A DNA stretch of 64,000 nucleotides from Micropruina glycogenica (GTDB taxonomy: Bacteria > Actinomycetota > Actinomycetes > Propionibacteriales > Propionibacteriaceae): NCBI RefSeq assembly GCF_039524395.1, contig NZ_BAAAGO010000032.1. One strand, given 5' to 3'. The notes below the pieces were generated by a model. The model was not told the DNA's origin. It ran no database searches and saw nothing but the letters and a program-made list of their open reading frames with translations. Shown here one piece after another: positions 52,138 to 60,913 of the stretch (position 1 is its first letter; every line of letters starts with the position of its first letter). The position numbers and the translations under genes are program-made.

Positions 52138-53082
52138 ATGCGCATGTTTCGCGGGTTCTGGCGGGTGATGGGTGTGTCGCTGCTCGCGGGCGTGCTGCTG
52201 GTGATGCCCGCGGCACCGGGCCGGGCCTTCGGGTCTGTGCGCCCGGTGCCCGGCCCGGTGCTGCGGGCCTTCGATCCCCCGGCGAAGGACTGGCAGCCGG
52301 GGCACCGGGGGGTCGACCTGGCTGCGAAGGTCGGCACCCCGGTGCGGGCCGCCGCCGCGGGGCGCGTGAGCGTGGCCCAGGTCATCGGCGGACGCGGGGT
52401 GGTCACCATCGTGCACGGCGACCTGCGCACCACCTACGAGCCGGTGCGGGCCTCGGTTCGGGTTGGTCAGCAGGTGCGCGCCGGCGACGTGATCGGCGCC
52501 GTCCAGGCCGGGCACTGCGCCGGCGGGTGCCTGCATTTCGGCTTGAAGCGCGGCGATCAGTACCTCGACCCGCTCGGCGACACGTACGGCCAGGGCACCG
52601 GGCCGGTGCGGCTACTGCCGGCCTCGGCGGTGGCGCTGGCCCGCAAACTCGCCGCCGAACGGGCCGCGGCGCTGGCGGCCGGTGACGTACCGCACGGGTC
52701 GGGGGTACTGCTCAACCCCGTCGGCGGTCGCATCACCTCACCGTTCGGCCGCCGCTTCCACCCGATCTTCCACGAGTGGCGCATGCACGAGGGGGTCGAC
52801 CTGCAGGCCTCGTGCGGCACGCCGATCCGGGCCGCGGCCAATGGGGTCGTGCGCTCGGTGAGCTATGACTCCTCGGGCGGGCACCGGTTGGTCATCGCCC
52901 ACGCCGGTGGGCTGACCACCCACTACCTGCACGCCCAGGGGTATCGGGTGCACAGGGGGCAGAAGGTCAAGCGCGGCCAGGTGGTAGGCCGAGTCGGGTC
53001 GACCGGGTGGTCGACCGGCTGCCACCTGCACTTCACGGTCAAGGTCAACGGACGGCTGGTGAACCCGGCGGCTTATCTGTGA
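52138..53082 (+). CDS. Secreted protein with two M23 peptidase domains
   Basis: 314 residues with an N-terminal signal peptide or anchor (VMGVSLLAGVLLVMPAAPG). Domain 1 (about 50-140) has HRGVD (His56, Asp60) and CLHFG (His133); the other two catalytic His are replaced (TYEPV, Cys131). Domain 2 (about 195-314) is a complete LytM-type centre: His217 and Asp221 in MHEGVD, His265 in HYLHA, and HLH at 296-298. It should cut peptidoglycan cross-links outside the cell. ATG 52138 was preferred to 52123 because GGAGG lies five bases ahead. Divergent from rpsB, tail-to-tail with xerC. Confidence 0.9.
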   Translation: MRMFRGFWRVMGVSLLAGVLLVMPAAPGRAFGSVRPVPGPVLRAFDPPAKDWQPGHRGVDLAAKVGTPVRAAAAGRVSVAQVIGGRGVVTIVHGDLRTTYEPVRASVRVGQQVRAGDVIGAVQAGHCAGGCLHFGLKRGDQYLDPLGDTYGQGTGPVRLLPASAVALARKLAAERAAALAAGDVPHGSGVLLNPVGGRITSPFGRRFHPIFHEWRMHEGVDLQASCGTPIRAAANGVVRSVSYDSSGGHRLVIAHAGGLTTHYLHAQGYRVHRGQKVKRGQVVGRVGSTGWSTGCHLHFTVKVNGRLVNPAAYL

Positions 53083-53088
53083 CGCGGC

Positions 53089-54003
53089 TCAAGCCCGGGG
53101 GTGGGCCTGGGTGTAGGCGGCGCGCAGGCGCTCGTTCGACACGTGGGTGTAGATCTGGGTGGTGGCCAGCGACGAATGACCCAGCATCTCTTGCACGCTG
53201 CGCAGGTCGGCACCGCCCTCGAGCAGGTGGGTGGCCATGGCGTGACGCAGGCCGTGCGGGCCCAGGTCAGGCGCGTCGGGCACCCGGGCCAGGGCTTTGT
53301 GCACCAGCCGACGCACCACGCGCTGGTCGATTCTGCCGCCCCGATCGCCCACGAACATCGCGGCGCCGGAGCTCTCGGCCGCCAGCAGATCGCGGACCCC
53401 CAGCCATTGCCGCAACGCCCGCAGCGCAGGCGAACCCAGCGGCACCGTGCGCTCCTTGTCGCCCTTGCCGCGCACCCGCAGCACCTGCCGGTCGGCGTCG
53501 AGCGACCCGATGTCGAGGCCGCACAACTCCCCCACCCGAATGCCGCTGGCGTACAGCACTTCGACGATCGCCACGTCGCGCAGGGCGGCGGCCCTGGCCG
53601 GGCCCTCGTTCACCTCGGCCGCCTGAGCGCTCAGGGCGTCCAGCGCCTGCCTGGCCTGGTCGACCTCGAGCGTCGGCGGCAGGGTGCGGTCGACCCGGGG
53701 TGAGCGCAGGCCGGCGGCCGGGTCGTGCGGCAGCCGCGCGGTCTCGCAGGCCCAGGCGTAGAACACCCGCGCCGCGGCCGCTCGGCGTTGCATGGTGGCC
53801 CGCTCGGCACCGGCGGCGTGCATGCCGGCCAGCCAGCGCCGCAGCGTACGCAGGTCGGCGTCGGCCAGGCTGCCGCTGCCGGTGCGGTCGAGGTAGTCGG
53901 CCAGGTCGTTGAGGTCGCCCACGTAGGCGCGCACCGTGTGCGGCGAGGCGTTGCGGGCCACCCTGAGGTGGTGCTCCCACTGCGCGAGCAACTCCGGCTG
54001 CAT
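53089..54003 (-). CDS. xerC: Tyrosine recombinase XerC
   Basis: 304 residues, chromosome-dimer-resolving integrase family. N-terminal SAM-like core-binding domain (SPHTVRAYVGDLNDLADYL); catalytic Arg in LYASGIRVGELCGL, Lys in VRGKGDKERTVPLG, HGLRH, LGHSSLATTQIYTHV with the nucleophilic Tyr. The frame stays open to 55005 antisense to def and the YbjN gene; ATG 54003 gives the normal length. xerC near rpsB/tsf is the actinobacterial arrangement. Confidence 0.95.
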   Translation of the reverse strand: MQPELLAQWEHHLRVARNASPHTVRAYVGDLNDLADYLDRTGSGSLADADLRTLRRWLAGMHAAGAERATMQRRAAAARVFYAWACETARLPHDPAAGLRSPRVDRTLPPTLEVDQARQALDALSAQAAEVNEGPARAAALRDVAIVEVLYASGIRVGELCGLDIGSLDADRQVLRVRGKGDKERTVPLGSPALRALRQWLGVRDLLAAESSGAAMFVGDRGGRIDQRVVRRLVHKALARVPDAPDLGPHGLRHAMATHLLEGGADLRSVQEMLGHSSLATTQIYTHVSNERLRAAYTQAHPRA

Positions 54004-54087
54004 GGTGCCGAGCCTACGTCCGCTGCGGCAGCGTGAGCCGGCGGCGCGTCGCATGGGTAGGCTGGTCGGCCGTAGAGAAAGGCGGCC

Positions 54088-54672
54088 ATGGCTGACGACC
54101 TGACCACCGGTGGCACCGTGCTGCCGATCACCCGCTGGGGCACCCCGGTGATGCACGCACCCACACGCGCGGTCACCGACTTCGATGACGACCTGCGCAC
54201 GCTGGCCCGCGACATGTTCGCCACCATGCACGCGGCGCAGGGTGTGGGGTTGGCGGCCACACAGGTGGGCGTTGACCTGTCGATGTTCGTGTTCGAATGC
54301 CCAGACGATGACGACGTGGTGCAGACCGGCGTGGTCTGCAACCCCGAGGTGACTGTGCCGGAGGCCCGCGACCGGGTACTCGACGCGACCGAGGAGGGCT
54401 GCCTGTCGTACCCCGGCGGCTACCAGTTGCTGGCCCGCCCCGACCATGCCGTCTGCACCGGCCAGGACGCCCACGGCAACCCCGTCACCATCGAGGGCAC
54501 GGGCCTGCTGGCCCGCTGCCTGCAGCACGAAACGGATCACCTGGGCGGCACCGTGTTCGGCGACCGGCTGTCGACCCGCGCCCGGCGGCTGCTGTCGAAA
54601 CAGCACGAAGAACTCGCCCACCTGTACCCCGACGACTGGCCCGTGACGCCGCGCCGCACCTCGGCCGGCTGA
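54088..54672 (+). CDS. def: Peptide deformylase
   Basis: 194-residue metallo-enzyme removing N-formyl from nascent proteins. The three motifs are intact: GVGLAATQVG, EEGCLSYPGG (metal Cys) and QHETDHLGG (two metal His and catalytic Glu). Leading ILPITRWGTPVMH matches type I PDFs. It is divergent from xerC and 21 bp before the YbjN-like gene. Confidence 0.95.
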   Translation: MADDLTTGGTVLPITRWGTPVMHAPTRAVTDFDDDLRTLARDMFATMHAAQGVGLAATQVGVDLSMFVFECPDDDDVVQTGVVCNPEVTVPEARDRVLDATEEGCLSYPGGYQLLARPDHAVCTGQDAHGNPVTIEGTGLLARCLQHETDHLGGTVFGDRLSTRARRLLSKQHEELAHLYPDDWPVTPRRTSAG

Positions 54673-54693
54673 CGCGCAGAGAAGGAAACCGCA

Positions 54694-55176
54694 ATGACCA
54701 TGTTCAACTGGGGCCCGACCGAGCCGTCCGGCCCGATTCCGTTCAACAAAGAACGCTGGGACGCCGTGCTGACCAGCCTGGAGGTGAACTTCGCCATCGA
54801 CGAGGACGGCGACCGGTTCGGCGACTGGGAGTCGATGCGGCTGTGGTTCCTGGTCGCCGGCGACAAGAACGACCTGATGGCGATGCGCTCGATGTGGGAC
54901 ATCAGGCCGCCGATCGAGGCCTACGACTACATGGTCGAGGCGATCAACAGCTGGAACCGTGACCACTTCTGGCCCAAGGCCATTGTCACCCGCGGCGAGC
55001 AGCACCTCGGCATCTTCGGCGACCTGGTCATCGACATCGAGACCGGGGTCACCGACGACTTTCTGCGCCAGCAGGTGCGCTGCATGATCGGCATGTCCGA
55101 CCAGCTCTACACCTACCTGGCCGAACTCTTCCCCGAGTCGAAGAACTGGTTCGACGCCGGCCAGCCGTCCGAGTAA
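54694..55176 (+). CDS. YbjN domain protein
   Basis: 160-residue soluble protein of the YbjN (putative sensory transduction regulator) family, with type III secretion chaperone-like alpha/beta fold. Features: NKERWDAVLTSLEVNFAIDE, then two-stranded DLMAMRSMWDIRPPIE and AINSWNRDHFWPKAIV (the conserved N-W-N/H-x-x-x-x-P segment), then helix FLRQQVRCMIGMSDQLYTYL. Probably coexpressed with def. Function unknown. Confidence 0.85.
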   Translation: MTMFNWGPTEPSGPIPFNKERWDAVLTSLEVNFAIDEDGDRFGDWESMRLWFLVAGDKNDLMAMRSMWDIRPPIEAYDYMVEAINSWNRDHFWPKAIVTRGEQHLGIFGDLVIDIETGVTDDFLRQQVRCMIGMSDQLYTYLAELFPESKNWFDAGQPSE

Positions 55177-55191
55177 CGCCGCAACTCGGGG

Positions 55192-56616
55192 CTAGACGTC
55201 GAACGCGACCGCGTCCAGCGGGTCGTCACCGGTCAGCGGCACCAGCCGCCAGTCGAGCAGTGCGGTGCCGTCAGCTTGCGCGGTCACGACGATCGTGTGC
55301 GGCGTCTCGACCAACCTCAGTTCGGCCTTGAACGTGTCGCCCTGCCACCCGCCCGAGGCAGCGATCGCCACGCGTGAGGACTGGGCGGCGGGCCAGGTCG
55401 ACTCCAGCCATCGACCCTCGCCCACCAGCGTGCTCAGGTCATCGTCGCCGCGGTGCAGCGTGACCAGATGCTCGCCGGGCTGCGTGCTCTGAACAGTGAT
55501 CGCACTGACGATCTGTGGCAGCTGCGAATCCTGATGACGCGACACCCGCACCGTCTCGGCCGGCGCAGCGCCGCCCGACAGCGCCGGGTGCGCCAGCGAT
55601 TCGAGCCGCCGGGCCAGCTCGGCGTCCGCCTCGGGGTCGGTGGGCGCGTCGACGGACGGCAGCAGGTGCGTCCACAGAGCGTCCAGGGTGGCCTGCATGT
55701 CTTCGACCTCGGACGTGATGGCCACCGCGATGTCGTGCTCGGGCAACACGATGGCGTACTGCCCGTAGGCGCCGTCGCCGCGGTAGCCGTGGCTGGCGCC
55801 CCAGAATGACGCTCCGTAGCCATGGGCCCAATCACCGGCCATGTCGGGGGCCTGCAGGGAGGCGGCAGTCGGCACCGGTGCCCACGCGGCGTAATCCGCA
55901 GGCACCAGCTGCTCCCCGTGCCAGCGACCGCCGTCGAGCCAGGTCTGGGCGAGCGCGAGAATCGTCGGCGTCGTCACGTGCAGGCCGCTGAACCCGAGGT
56001 CGCGGCCGAATGGGGTGCGTTGCGCCCGAGCCGGGTCGCCGGTCAGCCGATCGAGTACCAGCCGACGCACGTGCGCGGTGAGCGGTTCGCCGGTCGCCGC
56101 GGCGATGGCCTGCGCCACTAGATAGGTGGCCACCTGGTTGTACGCCCACACTTCGCCGGGCTCACCGTCGGGCACGCGCGTGTCGAGAATCGCCGCCAGC
56201 ACCGGGTCGGCCCCCTCGGCCACGGCGGGCAGCGCATCGTCGCCGTTCCAGTTCCAGGCCTCGGCGGTGTGACCCGCCGTCATGGTGATGCAGTGCCGCA
56301 CGGTCACCCGACGCCACACCGGGGCCACCGATTCGAGGTCGACCAGGTACGACAGCACCGGCGCGTCGAGGTCGATCAGGCCCTGGCCGACCAGAACGCC
56401 GAGCGTGGTGCTGGTGAAGCTCTTGCTGAGCGAGTAGCCCAGGTGCACCCGCTCGCGGGCGTACGGCGCCCACCATCCCTGCGCGATCACCTGACCGTGC
56501 CGGGCGACCATCAGCGAGTGCGTACCGTGGCCGGGAGTTTCGAGGGCGTCCAGCAGGGCGAGCAAACCACGGGCGTCCACGCCCTGGGCCGACGGGGAGC
56601 TGCGCGGCATCGTCAT
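55192..56616 (-). CDS. Serine hydrolase, class C beta-lactamase fold
   Basis: 474 residues. The SxxK motif is SLSK with nucleophile Ser62 and Lys65; the second motif is YNQ in EVWAYNQVATYL. A C-terminal domain of about 130 residues extends beyond the catalytic part. This group includes DD-peptidase-like esterases and 6-aminohexanoate-dimer-hydrolase types; a true beta-lactamase role is not implied. No signal peptide is seen. The start overlaps the stop of the upstream rRNA methyltransferase gene by 4 bp. Confidence 0.88.
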   Translation of the reverse strand: MTMPRSSPSAQGVDARGLLALLDALETPGHGTHSLMVARHGQVIAQGWWAPYARERVHLGYSLSKSFTSTTLGVLVGQGLIDLDAPVLSYLVDLESVAPVWRRVTVRHCITMTAGHTAEAWNWNGDDALPAVAEGADPVLAAILDTRVPDGEPGEVWAYNQVATYLVAQAIAAATGEPLTAHVRRLVLDRLTGDPARAQRTPFGRDLGFSGLHVTTPTILALAQTWLDGGRWHGEQLVPADYAAWAPVPTAASLQAPDMAGDWAHGYGASFWGASHGYRGDGAYGQYAIVLPEHDIAVAITSEVEDMQATLDALWTHLLPSVDAPTDPEADAELARRLESLAHPALSGGAAPAETVRVSRHQDSQLPQIVSAITVQSTQPGEHLVTLHRGDDDLSTLVGEGRWLESTWPAAQSSRVAIAASGGWQGDTFKAELRLVETPHTIVVTAQADGTALLDWRLVPLTGDDPLDAVAFDV

Positions 56617-57440
56617 GGGGCGAGGGTAGCGGGCGCGGTCGGTCGACCGAGCGCGTACCCGGCGATCGCGCTTGCGGCGGCCACGTTGAGCGAGTCGATG
56701 CCGGCGCGCATGGGAATGCGCACGGCCACGTCGGCCTGATCGATCCAGCGGGTGGACAGGCCGGCACCCTCGGTGCCCAGCAACACGGCGAGACGCTGCG
56801 CCGGTTCGACACGGGCGGCGAAGTCCGCCACATCGACCGCGTCGTCGCGCAGGGCCAGAGCGACCACCGTGAACCCCGCCCGCTGCAGCGTCGGAACGGC
56901 GGTGCGCCAGTCGTCCAATCGGGCCCAGGGAAGGGAGAACACCGCCCCCATCGAAGTCTTGATCGCCCGTCGGTACAGCGGGTCGGCGCAGCGGGGGGCG
57001 AGCAGCACGCCGTCCCAGCCCAGGCCGGCGGCGTTACGCAGAATGGCGCCCACGTTGGTGTGGTCGACGATCTCTTCGCACACCATCAGCCGACGCATCG
57101 CGAGCAGGTCGGCCATGGTGTGCCGGGTTTCGCGGTATAGGGACGCCAGCGCCCCGCGGTGCACGTGAAAGCCGCTGACCGCCTCGGCCGTGGCCTCGCT
57201 GACCCGGTAGACCGGGGCGTCGCCCACCACGTCACGCAGTGAGTCGAGCCAACGCGGCGCCAGCATGAACGATCGTGGCCGGTAGCCGGCCTCGATCGCC
57301 CGGCGGATCACCTTCTCGCCCTCGGCGATGAACAGCCCCCGTTCGGCTTCGAGGTGCTTGCGCAGCGACGAGTCCCGAAGGGCGACATAGTCGGTGAGCC
57401 GGACGTCGCTCGGGTCGTCGAGGTCAATCACGTCGGGCAT
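56613..57440 (-). CDS. TrmH/SpoU-family RNA 2'-O-methyltransferase
   Basis: 275 residues. N-terminal substrate-binding domain (GLFIAEGEKVIRRAIEAGYR) and a SPOUT trefoil-knot domain: DHTNVGAILRNAAGLG (motif 1), LLGTEGAGLS (motif 2), and RIPMRAGIDSLNVAAASAIA (motif 3). ATG 57440 is used since the N-terminus then matches the family. Target nucleotide unknown. Divergent from the SBF-like transporter. Confidence 0.93.
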   Translation of the reverse strand: MPDVIDLDDPSDVRLTDYVALRDSSLRKHLEAERGLFIAEGEKVIRRAIEAGYRPRSFMLAPRWLDSLRDVVGDAPVYRVSEATAEAVSGFHVHRGALASLYRETRHTMADLLAMRRLMVCEEIVDHTNVGAILRNAAGLGWDGVLLAPRCADPLYRRAIKTSMGAVFSLPWARLDDWRTAVPTLQRAGFTVVALALRDDAVDVADFAARVEPAQRLAVLLGTEGAGLSTRWIDQADVAVRIPMRAGIDSLNVAAASAIAGYALGRPTAPATLAP

Positions 57441-57491
57441 GGCGAACAGTCTGGCCCACGGCAGGCATCCCCGGCGCAATAGGGTGGGGTC

Positions 57492-58460
57492 GTGGGGTGG
57501 CTGAAACGTGTCGACCGGTTTCTACTCGCCATCGTGACCGCAGCCGTAGTGGCCACCGTGCTGCCCGCGCAGGGCGTGACGGTGCCCGTGCTCGAGTGGG
57601 TGACCAAGGCCGCCGTCGCCGTGCTGTTCTTCGTGTACGGGGCGAGGCTCAAGCCCGACCAGGCCCTGGCGGGGCTCAAGCACTGGCGGCTGCACCTCAC
57701 CATTCTGGGCCTGACCTTCGTGGTGTTCCCCTTCATCGGCTGGGGGTTGCAGGTGCTGTCCCCGTGGCTGCTGAGCCCGGCGCTGTACGCGGGCGTGCTC
57801 TACCTGACGCTGGTGCCGTCGACGGTGCAGAGCTCGATCAACTTCACCTCGATCGCCAAAGGCAACGTGGCGGGGGCGATCGTGAGCGCGTCGGCGTCCA
57901 ACCTGCTGGGGGTGTTCCTCACGCCGCTGCTGTGCTGGCTGCTGATGACCACCTCGGGCGGCATCACCATCGACGCCTCATCGGTGCTCGACATCGTCGG
58001 CCAACTGCTGGTGCCGTTCGTGCTGGGCCAGCTGTCGCGCCGCTGGACGGCCGACTGGGTGGCCGCGCACCCCAAACTCAAGCTGTTCGACAACGGCGTG
58101 ATCGTGCTGGTGGTGTACTCGGCGTTCTCGGCCGGCATGCGCGAACACATGTGGCAGCAGGTCGAGCCGCTGCAACTGCTGGGGCTGGTGCTGGTCTGCC
58201 TGGTGATTCTGGCCACCATGTTGAGCCTCAGTTGGTGGCTGGCCCGCCGGCTCGGGTTCAACCGTGAAGACGTGATCGCCATTCAGTTCTGCGGCACCAA
58301 GAAGTCGCTGGCCACCGGGCTGCCGATGGCGACGGTGCTGTTCGCAGGCTCACCGGTCGGCCTGCTGGTGCTGCCCCTGATGGTGTTTCACCAGGCCCAA
58401 CTGATGGCCTGCGGGTCGCTGGCCGCCCGGTACGCCAGGCAGGTCGACGACACCGATTGA
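57492..58460 (+). CDS. SBF-like (bile-acid symporter family) transporter
   Basis: 322 residues with about ten transmembrane helices. The SBF-like family is recognised by the spaced segments ATVLPAQGVTVPVLEWVTK, LVPSTVQSSINFTSIAKGN with a discontinuous helix, and CGTKKSLATGLPMA near the C-terminus. This is the YfeH-like group, not a proven bile-acid carrier. GTG 57492 lies 51 bp from the divergent methyltransferase gene. Confidence 0.88.
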   Translation: MGWLKRVDRFLLAIVTAAVVATVLPAQGVTVPVLEWVTKAAVAVLFFVYGARLKPDQALAGLKHWRLHLTILGLTFVVFPFIGWGLQVLSPWLLSPALYAGVLYLTLVPSTVQSSINFTSIAKGNVAGAIVSASASNLLGVFLTPLLCWLLMTTSGGITIDASSVLDIVGQLLVPFVLGQLSRRWTADWVAAHPKLKLFDNGVIVLVVYSAFSAGMREHMWQQVEPLQLLGLVLVCLVILATMLSLSWWLARRLGFNREDVIAIQFCGTKKSLATGLPMATVLFAGSPVGLLVLPLMVFHQAQLMACGSLAARYARQVDDTD

Positions 58461-58501
58461 GGTCGTCACCCGCGATTGGCGTATTCCAGCGCTACCAGTG
58501 A

Positions 58502-59653
58502 CTACTGCTCTGGCTGCACCTCTGGCGCACCCTGCACCGGCGGCGTGGTGGCGTCCAACTGGGGCGTCGTGCTCAACCGGCGCTGCTTGCCGGCCTCCAT
58601 CTGTTGTGCCTCGGCGATCGCCTGCTGCACCGCTCGTCCGGCCTCGCCCTCGGCCTCGATCTTCTGCTGTTCGATCTCGGCGAACACGTCGATCTTCTGC
58701 GGCGCGCTGAACTCGTCCTTGTTCGGCGCTTCGTAGCCCGCACCCGACAGCAGATCGCCCGCCGCCTTGCCCAGCCCCTTCAACGCGTCGTTGAGTTCGG
58801 ACGGCACGATCCACACCTTGTTCGCATCACCCCGGGCCAGGTTCGGCAGCATCTGCAGATACTGGTAGGCCAGCAGCGACTGGTCGGGCTTACCCGCGTG
58901 AATGGCGTTGAAGACGGTGGTGATGGCCTGCGCCTCGCCCTCGGAACGCAGCATCTGCGCCTGCCGGTCGGCCTGTGCCCGCAGCACCGCCGACTCGCGC
59001 TCGCCCTGAGCGCGAAGAATGGACGCCTCGCGGTCACCAGACGCCGACAGAATCTGCGACTGCCGCTGACCCTCTGCCAACAGAATCGCCGCCCGCTTGT
59101 CGCGCTCGGCCCGGGCGCCCTTCTCCATCGCGTCGCGAATCGTGGCCGGCGGCTCGATCGAGCGCAGTTCGACGCGGTTCACCTTGATTCCCCACTTGCC
59201 GGTGGCCTCATCGAGCACCGAGCGCAGCTTGGCGTTGATCTCTTCGCGGCTGGTCAGCGTCTGCTCCAGGTCGAGCCCGCCGATGATGTTGCGCAGCGTG
59301 GTCATGGTGAGCTGCTCGATGGCCTGAATGTAGTTCTGCGCCTCGTAGGCGGCGCGCACCGGGTCGACCACCTGAAAGTAGATCACCGAGTCGATGCTCA
59401 CCATCAGGTTGTCTTCGGTGATCACACCCTGGGGCGGAAACGGCACCACGGCCTCGCGCATGTCCATCGTGTAGCGCACGTTGTCGATCAGCGGCACCAG
59501 CAGGTGCGGGCCGGGGTCGAGGGTGCGGCGGAACTTGCCCAGCCGTTCGACGATGCCCACCTGCTGCTGTCGGATCACCTTCAGCGCCTGGGTGAGCAGC
59601 GCCACGGCGAAGATGACGATGACGAGAGGGACGATCCATTCCATGCCGGTCAT
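58502..59653 (-). CDS. SPFH/Band 7 protein (paraslipin type)
   Basis: 383 residues: one N-terminal transmembrane helix (IVPLVIVIFAVALLTQAL), then the SPFH domain with VERLGKFRRTLDPGPHLLVP and VVDPVRAAYEAQNYIQAIEQ, then a long coiled coil rich in Ala/Glu/Gln (ILSASGDREASILRAQGERE). Forms membrane microdomain scaffolds in other bacteria. ATG 59653 overlaps the NfeD-like stop by 4 bp; the two families are regularly paired. Confidence 0.94.
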   Translation of the reverse strand: MTGMEWIVPLVIVIFAVALLTQALKVIRQQQVGIVERLGKFRRTLDPGPHLLVPLIDNVRYTMDMREAVVPFPPQGVITEDNLMVSIDSVIYFQVVDPVRAAYEAQNYIQAIEQLTMTTLRNIIGGLDLEQTLTSREEINAKLRSVLDEATGKWGIKVNRVELRSIEPPATIRDAMEKGARAERDKRAAILLAEGQRQSQILSASGDREASILRAQGERESAVLRAQADRQAQMLRSEGEAQAITTVFNAIHAGKPDQSLLAYQYLQMLPNLARGDANKVWIVPSELNDALKGLGKAAGDLLSGAGYEAPNKDEFSAPQKIDVFAEIEQQKIEAEGEAGRAVQQAIAEAQQMEAGKQRRLSTTPQLDATTPPVQGAPEVQPEQ

Positions 59654-60102
59654 GGCTCCTTGGGGTAGACAACGACGGTGGTTCCGTCGACTTCGAAGAT
59701 CTCGACCGGGGTGCCGGCCTCGATCGGTTCGTCGTTGAAACTGCGTGCCTGCCAAATCTCACCGGCCACCTTGACCTCACCCGAGCCACTGTCGATGGCG
59801 GTGAGCGCACGGCCGGTGCTACCCACCATACGTTGCAGCGACGATCGGTAGCCGGGCGCGCTACGCACCTTGGCCAGCAGGGTTGGCCGCAGCAGAAACA
59901 GCAGCGAGAACGCGACGGCTACGGCCACCACGACCTGCACCAGCAGCAGCCCCGGAAACAGCAGCGCCGTGCCGGCACCGGCCAACGCCCCGGCGGCCAG
60001 CATGAGCAGCGTGAAGTCGAGGGTGAGAGCTTCACTCACGGCCAGCAGCACCGCGGCAACGAGCCACACAGCCCACCAGTTCGCACTCAGCCACTCCAGC
60101 AT
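59650..60102 (-). CDS. NfeD-like membrane protein
   Basis: 150 residues: three to four transmembrane helices, then an OB-fold C-terminal domain (SSLQRMVGSTGRALTAID, VKVAGEIWQARS, GTPVEIFEVDGTTVVV). The short form without the protease domain is normal in actinobacteria. Partner of the SPFH protein encoded directly after it. Confidence 0.93.
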   Translation of the reverse strand: MLEWLSANWWAVWLVAAVLLAVSEALTLDFTLLMLAAGALAGAGTALLFPGLLLVQVVVAVAVAFSLLFLLRPTLLAKVRSAPGYRSSLQRMVGSTGRALTAIDSGSGEVKVAGEIWQARSFNDEPIEAGTPVEIFEVDGTTVVVYPKEP

Positions 60103-60109
60103 GCTTCCA

Positions 60110-60895
60110 TCATGCCGTGCCGCGAGCGCTCCACCGTCCGTTGGTGTGACTGACTTCGAGCGGAATGTCGAAGGTTGCGCTCAGGTTGTCGGCGGTGAGC
60201 ACTTCATCGATCGGTCCGGCCGCCAGCACCCGGCCCTGCTTGAGCAGCAGCGCGTGGGTGATGCCGTCGGGAATCTCTTCGACGTGGTGGGTGACCAGCA
60301 CGGTCGCGGGGGCGTGCGTGTCACGGCACAGTTCGCTCAGGGTTGCGACCAGCGCCTCGCGGCCGGCCAGGTCGAGCCCGGCGGCGGGCTCGTCCAACAG
60401 CAGCAGTTCGGGGTCGGTCATCAGCGCACGGGCGATCTGGACGCGTTTGCGCTCGCCCTCGCTCAACGTGCCGAACGTGCGGTAGGCCAGGTGACCGACC
60501 CGCAACTGGTTCATGAGTTCGACGGCCCGCTCAAGGTCGGCGAGTTCGTAGTTCTCGCGCCAGCGACCCATCACCGCGTAGGCGGCGGAGATCACCACGT
60601 CGGCCACCCGCTCGCTGCGGGGAATGCGGTCGGCCAGCGCCGCCGACGCCACCCCGATACGGGGCCGCAGCTCGAACACGTCCACCGAGCCGAGCACCTC
60701 GCCCAGTACCTCGGCCAGGCCCGAGCTCGGGTGCATCTGGGCGGCCAGAATCTGCAGCATCGTGGTTTTGCCGGCCCCGTTGGGCCCGATGATCACCCAC
60801 CGGTCGGCCTCGTCGATACGCCAATCGACCCCATCGAGCAGCGTCGCCTCGCCTCGCACGATGGAGACACCGGCCAACTCCGCTACCACCGACAT
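60110..60895 (-). CDS. ABC transporter ATP-binding protein
   Basis: 261 residues. Walker A IIGPNGAGKTT, signature LSEGERKRVQIARAL, Walker B LLLLDEPAAGLD and switch His in LVTHHVEEIP. It resembles the YlmA/ModF-like stand-alone ATPases; no permease gene is adjacent, so its partner is unknown. ATG 60895 was chosen; it is followed by the conserved ELAGVSIVRGEATLLDGVDW. It lies 7 bp upstream of the NfeD-like gene. Confidence 0.9.
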   Translation of the reverse strand: MSVVAELAGVSIVRGEATLLDGVDWRIDEADRWVIIGPNGAGKTTMLQILAAQMHPSSGLAEVLGEVLGSVDVFELRPRIGVASAALADRIPRSERVADVVISAAYAVMGRWRENYELADLERAVELMNQLRVGHLAYRTFGTLSEGERKRVQIARALMTDPELLLLDEPAAGLDLAGREALVATLSELCRDTHAPATVLVTHHVEEIPDGITHALLLKQGRVLAAGPIDEVLTADNLSATFDIPLEVSHTNGRWSARGTA

Positions 60896-60913
60896 GGGTG
60901 CCAACCTACCGGC

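Noticed and set aside
53089..54003. Phage-type integrase marking a prophage
   Set aside because: Neighbours are housekeeping genes (M23, def, rpsB-tsf) and the sequence has the XerC layout and chromosomal position.
54004..55005. Extension of xerC upstream to 55005
   Set aside because: This frame is antisense to the peptide deformylase and YbjN genes; the recombinase core starts normally at ATG 54003.
55192..56616. True antibiotic-resistance beta-lactamase
   Set aside because: It has the SxxK fold motif but no signal peptide, a non-standard second motif and a C-terminal extra domain; this group is dominated by esterases and peptidases.
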